Positions 24,024 to 36,315 of a DNA stretch of 64,000 nt are shown here, piece after piece. The first letter of the stretch is position 1, and each line of letters starts with the position of its first letter. A program made the translations under genes and the position numbers. The DNA lies in NCBI RefSeq assembly GCF_949987535.1, contig NC_080077.1:38520561-38584560 (forward strand), in the 5' to 3' direction. The notes beneath the pieces were generated by a model. That model had not been told where the DNA came from, searched no databases, and was given only the letters and a program-made list of their open reading frames with translations. Source of the DNA: Balaenoptera acutorostrata. Taxonomy: Eukaryota > Chordata > Mammalia > Artiodactyla > Balaenopteridae.

Positions 24024-25019
24024 GAGACAAGAGAGATTTTTCTTGTGAGTCTGTTGACAGCAATGCTTTTAACAAAATCTTTACAATGAATAAAGGTCAT
24101 AAGTCTGTTTCTCATAAAATCACTTAATGTAGGTTAATTGACATATTGCTAAAACGCAACTCAGGAGTAAAAACTATCCTGCGAACGGCAGTGATTTTGA
24201 GGTTTTCCTGAAAAGCACTAGGCATGCAGATAATCTATAATACTGGCTAACTGGAGGCCCATGGACTTTAATGGACAGTCCGCTGGTGGTTAGAATGATA
24301 CCAGGAAGCTGAGAAGTAGACAAGACTTGTACTTGACTAAACCACACACCTAGGCACACAGGTAGGCTAATGAAGTTCAACAGCAGAATCGTGGTTCTCC
24401 GCTACAGAAAATATCGGGTTTACCCTTACAGACAAAAGGACAATTTACGTCCTACAAAATCTACACCATAAAAATTTGCTGCATTTCGTTGTAAATTAGA
24501 CAATTGTTTTGGGTATACGTACTCAAACTGCTTCTTTAGTCATTAAAAAGAAAAACCAATAAATAAACAAACAAAAAAACACCCCAGAATGCCAAGACAC
24601 TGGTTGGTAAACCTTGCAAAATAAACTGGTTATAAAATGTACACATAAGTAATTATATGACATTATGCATAAGGTAACTATCTATAGGCTTGTGAAATAT
24701 TTGGAGGTTTCTCCCCCAAAGGCTGACTGTAATTTTAGAAAAATAGAACTGTTACTACATTTTTGGTACTAATTCTAAACATACCAGGTGTCTAATAAAG
24801 GCACTCAGTAAAGGCACTCTTAGTTTAGGATGATAAAATCATGTCATCTACATATTAGATAATATTTACCATTTTTATCTAAAAGTGTTATCAAGTTATT
24901 AGGGAACAGTTTACAAAGGGTCTGAGACATATCCATATCTGGTCACACCCATGTAACTAATAAGACAATGAAAGTTTAGAACTGAATTCTTAAAATTTTC
25001 CCCCAAATTATTCATCTTG
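24024..25019. other. Intronic sequence without a recognised gene
   Basis: AT-rich unique sequence. No exon, RNA gene or named repeat was recognised. Confidence 0.5.
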
Positions 25020-25685
25020 CTTTAATCATTGCGTTGTCAAATGACTCCACCATTGCCCAGTCTCTTCTTGAAGACATCTACAAACATATCTGTCTTTTCA
25101 TTTCTCCTTCCCCACCATGTTGCTAGCCATTTAGGACCACTACCTATATAAAACCCTTTAATTGTCTACAGAATGTCTTATATAAACAATTTAGCATGGT
25201 CAAGTATTTTCTTCACAATCTGGTCCCTAGCTACATATTTAGCCTTACTTTTAATCAGTCCAGCCTCTGCGTAGCAGCCATGTGTACCTGATATAAATCA
25301 ATAAAAATACAATTATATATTTAAACACCTCCATGTTTTCACTTCTGTTACCTTTGCCTGAAATTCTCCGCTCTTCCTGTCTTTTCCATGATATACTATT
25401 CATACTTTAAGTCTTAGTTCATGTGTCATTTTGTCTATGAAGCATCTCCTGAACCTTTCCAGCCCCCAGGTTTACTTACCCAACCTGTTCTGGGGATCTT
25501 GTGATATCCTTTACATACTTCTCTCATAGTATTTATGAAAAGCATTGTGTTTACATGGTTACATGTTTCTTTCCCCCTCTATTAAAATGTAAACATTTGG
25601 AGGCTTTGTTTTTATGGTATGCCTTTTGCATAGCATAGTGCTTACCATATAATAGACAATCAATTAATGGCTTTTTCAAGGGTGA
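25020..25685 (+). mobile_element. L2 LINE fragment
   Basis: The stretch is C/T-rich with typical L2 3' blocks: 'cctttgcctgaaattctccgc', 'cttagttcatgtgtcat', 'gaagcatctcctgaacc', 'tattaaaatgtaaacatttggagg' and 'gcatagtgcttaccatataatag'. These correspond to the conserved ORF2 tail and 3' UTR of L2. It is diverged and has no open frame. Confidence 0.75.
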
Positions 25686-27215
25686 AGAGATTCAGTCATT
25701 GGATTTCCACACCTTTGTATAACAAAGCCGCCTGCTCAGATCTCACTGAAAAAAGGAAATGATTCCAAAGTAACATATGTTTAATGCACTTTAATAGTTA
25801 TTGTTCCACTTTAGATTCAAAATGGCAAACTGAGCATGCAGCCTGTACAGTATTGCTAAAATTATTAGCAATAAAACATCAGCAGCAGAGCTATTTCTGC
25901 CAATTGCTGGAAGAGGAAGACCAGACATTTAAGTGCTGACTAATAAGCAGAGTGGAGCAACTGGCAGTCCAAAATGTATACGGAGGGGCAGTAGACACAA
26001 AGGAAGCTGAACTACTAGGCAGAATTCTTTATAATCTGAGACTTGAGGAAGGAACATGTGAACAAAGGGGAGTGTAAACGTGGGCTGGAAAACAGAGATA
26101 GTTCCTCCACCACCTTTAGAACCAGACAAACATTTAATCCCCTAGAGAAAATATGAGATTTTTTAATAAGTAAATAAACAGTTATAATACCTAATAACTA
26201 TTAAATGAAATGATCTGGGGATAACAAAGTCAAATGTTCAAAAGCATAGAAAATCATCAAAATGATAGATACATACAAAGTCCAGAGTTGAAGGTATTCG
26301 TGCTTTCAAATCAAAAGGGCCTACAAAGTTTTCAGTTAGGTCCACACTTAGACACCTCATTTGGAAATGGTAAGACAACACGTATGAAATGAATATTTCA
26401 AGAATTTTTAAAAAGTTATCTAGGAATGAAGAACAGATCAATATCAGACTTCCCATGAGTAACATTGCTTCCTAGAATACAATTGAACAATTACTTCAGT
26501 GCTTGAAGGAAAATTGATTCTCACCCCTGAATTCGTCCTCTAGTAAACCTATTACTCAAGTGTAAAGATAGAATAAACTCAGAAAGCTTACCTCGTGAAC
26601 ATGTTTTTTCAGGAATTTGGGTGAAGAGTATCATAAAGAAAATACATAGGATCTAAGAAAGCTTGAATCTAACTCAGAGGGGTACAGAGCAGGGAAGATG
26701 GATGTGTAATAGGCCTGGAGATTCACCAATTTAGACAGGAGAGGATAGGGTACTGAGAGGGAAATCTCCAGGGAAGAAGAGCCTAGCCTAAAAACAAAAA
26801 GCCACAGATAAAATCATGGTCAAATCTAAAGAAAATGGTCTAAATTCAAAGAGGAAAGCAGTGGATTTCCAAAATACAAATAGAATAAGAATTGGAAATA
26901 TACTTAGGATACACTTCTTAAAAAAGGCTTTTTCTTACTTTCAAGAATAAAAGAAAGGCAAACTCCAGTGGATAGGGGGAGAGAATTTCGGGGGGAGGGG
27001 CTGTCAAAACAAAGTGTGATCCAAAAATAAACTCGAGTAAAATGATTTTGCTTTTACAGACCCTCTGAGATGTCTATATATAGACCACAGAAGAACTATA
27101 GAGACTAGGAACAGCTGGAGAAGGGTAAGGAAGAAGACTTTTAAGTCTAATTTTACATTTTGATTTTTAAAATTCTGCATAAATTAATTTGTTTTTTATT
27201 TTAGGAAAGAAATAA
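25686..27215. other. Intronic sequence without a recognised gene
   Basis: Unique AT-rich sequence. One copy of a short duplicated motif lies at 27047-27068 (see the entry at 28086). Confidence 0.5.
27047..27068 (+). repeat. First copy of a 22-bp direct repeat
   Basis: It begins tttgcttttacag and ends accctctga. An identical 22-bp copy lies at 28086-28107, about 1.04 kb away, and similarity continues for about 10 more bases (…gtctata). Confidence 0.8.
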
Positions 27216-27239
27216 TACACACATATGTGTGTGTGTGTA

Positions 27240-27302
<63 letters not shown>
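27216..27302 (+). repeat. (TG)n(TA)n compound microsatellite
   Basis: A short (AC) run passes into a long (TG) run and then about 20 TA units. It is likely length-polymorphic. Confidence 0.97.
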
Positions 27303-27305
<3 letters not shown>

Positions 27306-28944
27306 ATGTCTCCTCTCAAAATTTTTTTCCAAAAATTATTAGATGACTTACAAATAGGAACTTAGATTGTTACAATGTAATTACTTATATTTGCCACATT
27401 CTAGAAATCTTTAGTCACAGTCTAACACCAGAATGTGAGCACAAAGTTATCTTCTTGTAGAAGAAATGGCCCACAATTCCCTAAGGGAACGCATCCTTTT
27501 GAGAATAAATTGCATTCACCATGTTGCATTATTACATTTATTTTAGGACTACAGGCTAAATCCATAAAACTTGTAATGATTTTTTTTTTTCCCCTTCCAG
27601 GCTTATGAGAAAAGACTTAGTTTCACGATTACTGTAAGTCATTAGAAGCAATGTTAATTTACTACTATCTCAAGTCTTTTCATCTCTAATCTACATTGAT
27701 TTTCTGTCCTGAACAGAAAGTGTGCATTTTTAATGCTTTAGCTGCAATACATTTTCTTTTGGGTAGTTTTTTTTCCTGCAAAAAGTGAATAAAAGACTCA
27801 AAACAACTGCTTAAGCATAGATTAATAATTTCCTAGACATGACTGAAAAGAGTACCCAAATTTTTAGGGAGGTAACGTTACTAGAGTGAAAGAAGCACAT
27901 GACCTGGAAATAGGGCCCATAACCTACTTCTCATTTATTGCTGTTGGTTATAGTCTCCATGGGGACCTGGGCTCCTTGAACACTTAAAATTCAAATCATG
28001 GCTGATTATCAGTACATAGTAAATTCCAAAAATGTAGAGTCTGTTTTTTTTTTTTTTTCCGTCACACAAATTGAGTTTGTGACTATTTGCTTTTACAGAC
28101 CCTCTGAAGAGTCTATACATTTCCTGAATCACCGTAACAGAATGTTTTCACAAAATAGGTCTTAGCTTTGTTTTCTGGTGCTCCAGGCACCTTGTGGCCC
28201 TCAAGACTTGCCCAGGATGACATGGGGATCCTTTCCTTTTAGTATACTGGCTCAAGGAAAAGCAAAATCAAGGAAGTCAATGCAGGTGGTGATTTGTCTG
28301 AAGCTGTCTCGTTACTGTCTCTCTATGCTGTGCCCTCCCTCCATGGAGAGAAGGATGTGTGTCAATTCACAAAGCAATACTCATTGACAAGCACATATTA
28401 ATACTTTAAAAAAATAATTGTAGAAAAACAAACAAAAAACCAAAAAAGAGTGGCCCAAATTGAGGAACAAAAGTTTAGTGCTCAGCAACAATCTGAAATC
28501 ATCCATCTAAAACTTTAATATGCAAACTAAAAGTAGTATTCAATTCTTCATTATTTTGGAAGAATGAGTAGGGGTCTAATGACAGTCTAATAGTTCATTA
28601 TTTTTAAAACCCAAGGAATGAAGATTCACGAACAATGGCTTTTCTTTCTAACCATCACAGCCCTGCTTCCTGAAATTAGCTTTAACCACGTTATTTTAAT
28701 CTCTTGATTTTTCGGTAACAAAACAGGAAGCCAATCCCAATTTTTCCCACTCATTTAATTTTGGATTAGCTATTGTAGTTTTTCATGGAAAAACTCTGCA
28801 ATAGGTACAATAATATACATACATACATACATATTTTTGGTATATAATATGGGTGTTTTTTCAGTTACATAGAAACAAACTCTCCCATCAGTTATTTGAA
28901 GCTCTTTGCAAATAAATGTGGAAAGAGATACTTTTGTTCTTAAT
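27303..28944. other. Intronic sequence without a recognised gene
   Basis: AT-rich unique sequence with homopolymer T runs (for example about 27582 and 28046). No coding exon was recognised. Confidence 0.5.
28086..28107 (+). repeat. Second copy of the 22-bp direct repeat
   Basis: Identical to 27047-27068. The surrounding sequence is not otherwise alike, so this is not a simple long segmental duplication. Confidence 0.8.
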
Positions 28945-29062
28945 TAATATATATATATTATACATAATTATATATATTAAATATTATATATATAATATAT
29001 ATATAATTTATATATATTAGATGTAAATTATGTTATATATGCATATGTACATATGCATACAT
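28945..29062. repeat. AT-rich, partly palindromic low-complexity tract
   Basis: Almost pure A/T made of 'tatata', 'attaatat' and 'atattatatata' blocks, several of which are reverse complements of one another. It could extrude as a cruciform. Confidence 0.9.
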
Positions 29063-29410
29063 ATGACTTACCATTATTAAAATGCTGATTGTCATAAGAA
29101 AATGTTTTTAAATACCATTCTAATTCACTATTTCTGGAACTTAAGAATTCCCTATGATATTGTTCTTCTGCAAAAATATCCATCGTTGAAGGTTTTGTGT
29201 TCTTAATTCTTGAGATATAAGGTCATTTCCTCACTAAATACAGAGCTAAAAACATAATCCTTCATACAGGGATGGCAGAGCACAATTTAAAATCTAAATG
29301 ATCTTCAAACTGCAAATGTCATGATGGATTTTGGACTTGCCAATAACTTAACAAAACCTGTTTTCATTTGTCAGATAAATTGTGGCCCTCTGAGCTGTGC
29401 ACCTAAAAGA

Positions 29411-29560
29411 CAGTTCAGTACAGTGGTTAAGAGCAGGGGTTTGGTTAAGAGCATGGGTCCACATCCTGACTGTGCTATTTCCTAGTCATATGAGTTTGAA
29501 CAAAAATTTTATAAAGTTATTGTGAGTTCTGTAGGATTTGTAGAGGAAGGTGTCTAGTAG
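29411..29560 (+). mobile_element. MIR SINE, plus orientation
   Basis: The start 'tcagtacagtggttaagagcaggg' is the conserved tRNA-derived head of MIR, followed by 'ctgactgtgctatttcctagtcatatgagtttg'. A short internal repeat of 'ggttaagagca' (about 29430 and 29443) is present. Confidence 0.8.
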
Positions 29561-29802
29561 AATCTGTGGATAGTAATGGAAGTGGTAAGAAAAAAAGAAA
29601 CATGATTCTTATAAATATTACTGTGATTTTGGTATGCTGTCCTTTTCTCTGTTTTTATGAAATCTGAGTAATGGATTTTTAGCTATTTTGAATTTATTTC
29701 TAGTTTTGGGATGAGTTTCATCGACCAAGCCAGTGGTTCCAAGCTCTATAAATTATTCTTTTTTCTTTCAAAAATAACTTGGTTAAATAGAGAGAAACAA
29801 AG

Positions 29803-29911
29803 CAAGGGAGGGAGGGAAGGAAGGAAGGAGAAGGACAAAAGGAAAGAAGGAAGGAAGAAAGGAAGGAAAGAAGGAAGGGAGTGAGGAAGGAATGGAGGGA
29901 GGGGAAAAAAA
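29803..29911 (+). repeat. (GGAA)n simple repeat
   Basis: A GGAA/GAAGG polypurine tract of about 110 bp with few interruptions. The Ser/Phe-rich open frame on the minus strand here is an artefact. Confidence 0.95.
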
Positions 29912-30829
29912 AATTGAGAGTTATGGCAACATGTCTTGTGGCAATATCACCAAACAAATTGCTGTGCCTTCACCAGGTAGGAACCTACACACACCTCAGA
30001 TTATTTTAGACAGTTTAAAGCAGTACAACTCATTAACATTTTTGGTCATTAACTAATAACCACTGGATATCTCAAATCATGTTCTGCTTGCCAGCGTCTT
30101 TAGCCCAAATGAAGATGCATTTGGCAATTCCATTTATGACATAAGGTAATTCTTTCATGGGAGCCATTTGTATGTATTTATGTATGAATTATTCCACCAG
30201 AATTAATCTGGCCTTTTCTTTGGGACTCTCGATGCTATAGAGAATTATACAGTACAGATAATTTCTATGGATTCTTGCTTCAGATTTCCTTTGCTTGGAA
30301 TTGAAAGCAGCTATTTAATTTTACTTCAACATATTATATTCTTTGAAATGACAGAGGCCCTCAAAGGGTACTAACGAGTTCTTGTCCTAATTAACTGTTT
30401 TAAATTTAAAAATTTTTCTTCTTTGCTCTTATGAAATAGAAGACTAGTAGAGGAAAAAACTCATTACCAGTGCTCTTTAAATTTTATTGGTTGCTACTGT
30501 GCTCAGTGTTTCAGAGGATGTCCACATGCTTTTTTTTGAGGGGGGGGTAGTTTTCAATTAAACAGAATAAAATGTCCCATCAATAAACTGAAACTCTACA
30601 AATAGCAAATGTGGAAAGGGATACTTTTACCTTAGACTCTATTTCAGGGCATATGCCTTTTTGTTTTAGCAAAATTAGCCCTAAGGATAATGAAGACATC
30701 ATTACACTTTTCAAAATGAAATTTAAAGCAATAGAAGATACCACGAAGGGAAAGGGAGTTAATTTTAATAAGAGAAAAGTAATAAAAATCAAAATGAAAT
30801 TGATATTTAAAGGGTAAATAACTTTACTA
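29912..30829. other. Intronic sequence without a recognised gene
   Basis: AT-rich unique sequence with a short G run near 30540-30548. Two overlapping open frames at 30580-30897 lie on opposite strands and match nothing I recognise. Confidence 0.45.
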
Positions 30830-31575
30830 TGTGATCCAAATATAAAAATTGTTATGATAAACACTAAGACTCCATGGAAAAAAATGAGCAAACACAAAAT
30901 GACAGTCCCTCAAAAAGGAAATAAAAATGGTTAATGAATATATGAAAAAGCCCAACTCAGTAAAATAAGAAATGCAATAAAAAATGACACTTTTTCTCCT
31001 AGTAGATTAAAAAATATGAGAACAGATAATATTCAGGGTTAGCAAGAGGGCAGAGAAATACACTCTGCTGTACATTGGTGGTAGGATAATTCAATAAAAG
31101 GATTTTGGATTGGTAATTATCAATTATATACCAAAAGACTTAAAATTGTTCATATTATTTAGTTATATCTAGGTATTTCTCCTAAGGAATGAAATCAGAA
31201 ATGAAGATGAGGGTATTTTTTTATGGAGATGATTATAGGGAAATATGTATCATAAAAACATGAAAATAGTATAATATATAATAATATATAACATACCATA
31301 AGATACAGTATATATTATGTTTCATAGTATAATATATAATAATAGTGTAAAAGGTTAAATGAACAATGAAATAGCCATATGAATTCCAAAATTGATGTCA
31401 CATTAAATTAAAAAATTAATACACGAGATGTAGCATAATCAGATACATTTCAGTTGCACATAGGTGAAGGAAATGTGCAAAAACATCAATAAGTTTCACT
31501 TGTGAAATTATGAAAGTGCTTATCTCTATTTTTATACTAAATTGTTTTCTATTTCAATATAAAATGGCAAATATA
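30830..31575 (+). mobile_element. Ancient L1 3'-end remnant
   Basis: Blocks typical of an old L1 3' end are visible: 'aatgagcaaacacaaaatgacag', 'aaatgcaataaaaaatgacac', 'gcagagaaatacactctgctgtacattggtgg', 'tatatctaggtatttctcctaagga' and 'gaacaatgaaatagccatatg'. It is diverged, with no open frame, and the ends are approximate. Confidence 0.65.
31266..31344 (+). repeat. Local direct duplication of a 21-bp AT-rich motif
   Basis: atagtataatatataata followed by ata occurs at 31266-31286 and again at 31324-31344, a 58-bp period, inside the ancient L1 remnant. Confidence 0.8.
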
Positions 31576-31811
31576 GAAATCATAAAGGCTTACATTCTTA
31601 GGGGAGAGGAAAAGAAATTTCATGGTTAATATTTAAGTCTCCAGAGTACAGAGAGCTTATGGAAATTTCTTAACTGCAGCAGTACAGTGTTGTTAGTTAC
31701 AGCTTGTCTCCAATGATGCATCTTCCTGCTAAACCCAGATCCTTCACTGACCAGAATTTCTGTCATCTATGATTCCATTCAAGTTTCTTTTAATTAAAAT
31801 TCCTTTTATCA

Positions 31812-32145
31812 GACTGCCCTGGTGGTACAGTGGTTAAGAATGCTCCTGCCAATGCAGGGGACATGGGTTCGAGCCCTGGTCCAGGAAGATCCCACATGCC
31901 ACGGAGCAACTAAACCTGTGCGCTGCAACTACTGAGCCTGCGCTCTAGAGACTGTGTGCCACAACTACTGATCCCACACGCCACAACTACGGAAGCCCAC
32001 GTGCCTAGAGCCCATGCTCCACAACCACAACAAGAGAAGCCACCACAGTGAGCAGCCTGTGCACTGCAATGAAGAGTAGCCCCTGCTCGCCGCAACTAGA
32101 GAAAGCTCTCGCGCAGCAACGAAGATCCAACACAGCCAAAAAATA
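31812..32145 (+). mobile_element. CHR-type SINE, older form
   Basis: The head is diverged (gactgccctggtggtacagtgg), but the B box gggttcgagccc is intact. The body has the 'cacaactactgag' and 'ccacaactac' blocks of the older long form. A 16-bp flanking repeat (31796-31811 and 32146-32161, starting aaaatt) matches at 15 of 16 positions. Confidence 0.9.
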
Positions 32146-32239
32146 AAAATTTCTTTTATCATCTTTAGGCAAACTGAAAATTTTTGACTCCATTTTTATG
32201 GCAAATTCTCTATTTTCCTGAATCAACTTTTGACCTTCA

Positions 32240-32956
32240 ACACGACATCATGCCACTAGATTCCATGAATTTGGTATACAGAAATGGTTTGTTATACAGA
32301 AATTACAGAGAAATAGATAACTAGAACAGAAATTGAGTGGTACTGTAACACAAACCTAAAACACACAGCATTAATTTTGAGACAAGGTGGCAGCTGAAGA
32401 CCAGAAGGGCAGTGAGAAGAATCAGTGAAAACAGGAAAAACAGTAAAGAAATTGTTTTTGAGGACTGGAGAAAAGAGGACTCATGATAATTATTATTGGA
32501 ACAATAAGCTTAACTATTGCCTGCAATAATTTTGAAGATAGAAAATATACCTATAAACTTGTGGATCTGGCTAAAGGGATATCCAAGCAAACAGTTGACA
32601 GTGTTATTTGTAATCTTTTAGCCATACATAACATGGTATAAGAGAGATGAGCTAAAGAAAGAACAATTCAGTTTTCAAGTAGAATTTAGAGGATATATTG
32701 CTAACTCAAGACTTTCTGGGTTGGAAAATAAAAGTTTCACATTTACAGCATCTCCAGCTGGCAAAAGATTTTCCAAGTAAGACACTGTTTCAAGAAAAAG
32801 AACAGATTAAGGATTCTGTCTGCAAGACAAGATCAAATCAAAGATGTAGCGCTAAGACACAGTGTTAAGACCTCAGAAAGATTTCAGAGATCCTTTCAAT
32901 TATATAAAAGTTCTACATCTTAAATGTGTCCCACAGTATCCTTACTCTTATGTAAT
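32240..32956 (+). mobile_element. Possible internal fragment of a MaLR-type ERVL element
   Basis: Phrases such as 'tggtactgtaacacaaacctaaaa', 'tttgaggactggagaaaagagg' and 'ttggaaaataaaagtttcac' recall the internal part of mammalian MaLR elements. The match is by memory, weak and without an open frame. It may be unique intron. Confidence 0.3.
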
Positions 32957-33003
32957 ACTAGAGAGAGTGTCCTGTCTTGAAAACACAGGACACTCTCTCT
33001 AGT
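32957..33003. repeat. Perfect 19-bp inverted repeat with a 9-nt loop
   Basis: Left arm actagagagagtgtcctgt (32957-32975), loop cttgaaaac (32976-32984), right arm acaggacactctctctagt (32985-33003). The arms are exact reverse complements. No known repeat end or terminator explains it. Confidence 0.97.
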
Positions 33004-33085
33004 GGGTATGTATTTTATTTAAGAGGATTGATAGGGACCGAATAAAGGGACAAAGTAGGTGATTAAACAGTTAATCCCACTAGGG

Positions 33086-33730
33086 GATTGTAAGTAGAGA
33101 AAAAAGTATGGGAGACCCCCATAAGTTAATGATCATTCAAGAAAGCAGGTTTGCTTAACCACAAAACCATGGAGGCTTGCTTAGCAACAAAACCATGCAA
33201 TAGAAGCATGAGACATGCCCCCAAACAATAAACAATGGTGGCATGAGACCCACATCCCGCCCAGTGAGCTCAGTAGGTTAATGATTCCTAGGACACGCTC
33301 CTCTGCACTCACTAAAAACAAAAATATAAAGAAAAGGTAACATTATACTAAAACCCAAGATGATTTCCCATTTTTAGCATATGTTACCACCTTTTTTGCT
33401 CATTTCCATTGCACCACTGACAGTCCTGGCTTGACCAGGTAGGGACAAGAAAACTCCCCCACACAACATGGAGGAGGAGTTGATGATAGAAGCTTGCCAT
33501 CTACTCGAGAATGAGGAAGAAGGTGGTCTTCTCCCTCCCTACTTTTCCTTTGATTATAAAACTGTAGCCCACTAAGTTCTCGGCGTGGCACCCTCTCGGC
33601 CACTTGCTTGTAAGTGTCACAAGTCTCCCATTCTAATAAATCACTTCTTATTTATCAATTTGCCTCTGGCTGAATTCTTTCTGCACTGAGACATAAAGAA
33701 CCAGAGCTCCCCGGAGCCCCCCCCCCCACC
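33086..33730 (+). mobile_element. Endogenous retrovirus LTR (solo or with little following sequence)
   Basis: The U3-like part holds an imperfect tandem repeat, 'gtttgcttaaccacaaaaccatg' then 'gcttgcttagcaacaaaaccatg' (about 33150-33205). It is followed by a TATA-like 'gattataaaactg' (about 33552), an R-like stretch, a polyadenylation signal 'ctaataaatcac' (about 33635) and 'ctgaattctttctgcactgagaca'. A run of ten or more C lies at about 33718. No gag/pol/env was recognised. Boundaries are approximate. Confidence 0.6.
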
Positions 33731-33944
33731 CCAGAATGCCACCTAGTGGTTTCGGGATGGGATTATAATTTGGTACACAGAAATATCACACAAAAAAATT
33801 TAAGAGTTGTAGCAGCTTAAAATAAAAGTGGCGGAAAGAGTTCAACCAATAGCTTACAACACCGTGCTCTATTTTAAATTGCCTATCAGCCTATTTCTAG
33901 TATATACAGTTCAGTATTATTTTCAAATGATAATAAGCATAAAA

Positions 33945-34430
33945 ATATTATAGCTAACATTTACTGAGCACTTTTTAAATACCAAGCATTGTGCCGAGAT
34001 CATTTATAGAATATCCCACTTACTCCTCAAAAAAAACCCAAAAACAAACACAAAAAAACCTTTTAAACTGTTCAAACATTTTGATCCACACCTAGATTTT
34101 CATTCCAGGAACTTTATCACAAAAAGAGATGACATATTTATATGATGATACTCAGAGCAACATTATTTATTAGAATAAAATCATGGAGAAGCCTCAAAGT
34201 CTAATGAAAGAGGAAAGTTAAATTGAGAATCTTTCACATGATGGCTTATAATGTATCAACTGAAGCATATGAGTCGCTATAACTATTGCTTTCATTTTTA
34301 ATGTAAAAAATCTAAGGATTGGTCAGGTTATGCTGTCCAAAGTCACACAGAAATTGGTAGATGAAAGATTTCAACCCTGGAATTATGACTTCAGAAAACC
34401 CACTCCCGAGCACTGTACCACCTTCCTTAT
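33945..34430 (-). mobile_element. MIR SINE, minus orientation, split by about 250 bp
   Basis: The first part has 'agctaacatttactgagcac' and 'accaagcattgtgccgag' (33950-34000). The second has 'tgtccaaagtcacacag' and 'gagcactgtaccacctt' (34340-34420). The intervening 34045-34290 resembles an old L1 fragment, but that assignment is weak. Confidence 0.6.
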
Positions 34431-35723
<1,293 letters not shown>

Positions 35724-35760
35724 CTAGAATAGCAAAACAGGATATATAGATAAGCACAGT
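35724..35760 (-). other. NKAIN2: Splice acceptor and pyrimidine tract of the NKAIN2 exon
   Basis: On the minus strand the exon is preceded by a T/C-rich run ending in ttgctattctag, then GTTTGTGTG. The AG is the closest one upstream of the open frame and gives a phase-0 exon start. The tract is T-rich but interrupted by a TATATAT stretch, so the site is good but not maximal. No branch point could be fixed by eye. Confidence 0.85.
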
Positions 35761-36149
35761 GATGAGAGAAAATAAAGGATCACACTGACATTATAATTAG
35801 CAATTGTAACTGTGTTACCATATCTGGCATTTGTCTTTAACAGTGAGAAAGACATTTTTAGGTATATTTCAAAGGAAGACTCTGGAAGCCGTGGATCCAG
35901 AGACAGCTACAATCCTTTCAGGGATGATTTTATGGAGGCATCAAGTAGTATTCGCAGGATGTCATCTGTGCAGTCACAGGATAAATTATATTGTCATATG
36001 CACTGTCAAACACTTGAAGTCATCAACCACCAAGTTCGGGAAATGACGTCCACACGAAGGGCTTGTTGTTAGGATCTGCTCAAATGTCACTGTATAAGTT
36101 GGGAATAGAACAAAGGGGGTTGATGGAGAGGAAAAAGAATTCTTTGGCA
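35761..36149 (-). other. NKAIN2: NKAIN2 intron next to the acceptor site
   Basis: Unique sequence directly upstream of the exon in gene order. It contains an 86-codon open frame on the plus strand (35812-36072) without a recognised domain or supporting splice structure. Confidence 0.5.
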
Positions 36150-36315
36150 AGTCAAGAGACCAGATTCTGGATGTCGACCTGCCACTAGGCAGCTGTAGTG
36201 CCCCAGGTAAGTCATTTCCTTTCTCTGGGAGTCTGATTTGATTCCTCATTTGTAAAATGTAAGACTTTGACTAATATCTAGGGTCCTTCTAACTTTAATA
36301 GTACTAGATTATAAA
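36150..36315 (+). mobile_element. MIR3-like SINE
   Basis: The order 'gtaagtcatttcctttctctggga', 'ttcctcatttgtaaaatg', 'ctagggtccttctaactttaatagtacta' fits the 3' half of MIR3. Confidence 0.75.

Noticed and set aside
35812..36072. 86-codon open frame next to the NKAIN2 exon, opposite strand
   Set aside because: No recognisable domain, an overlapping second open frame of similar length, and no splice or promoter support. Probably chance.
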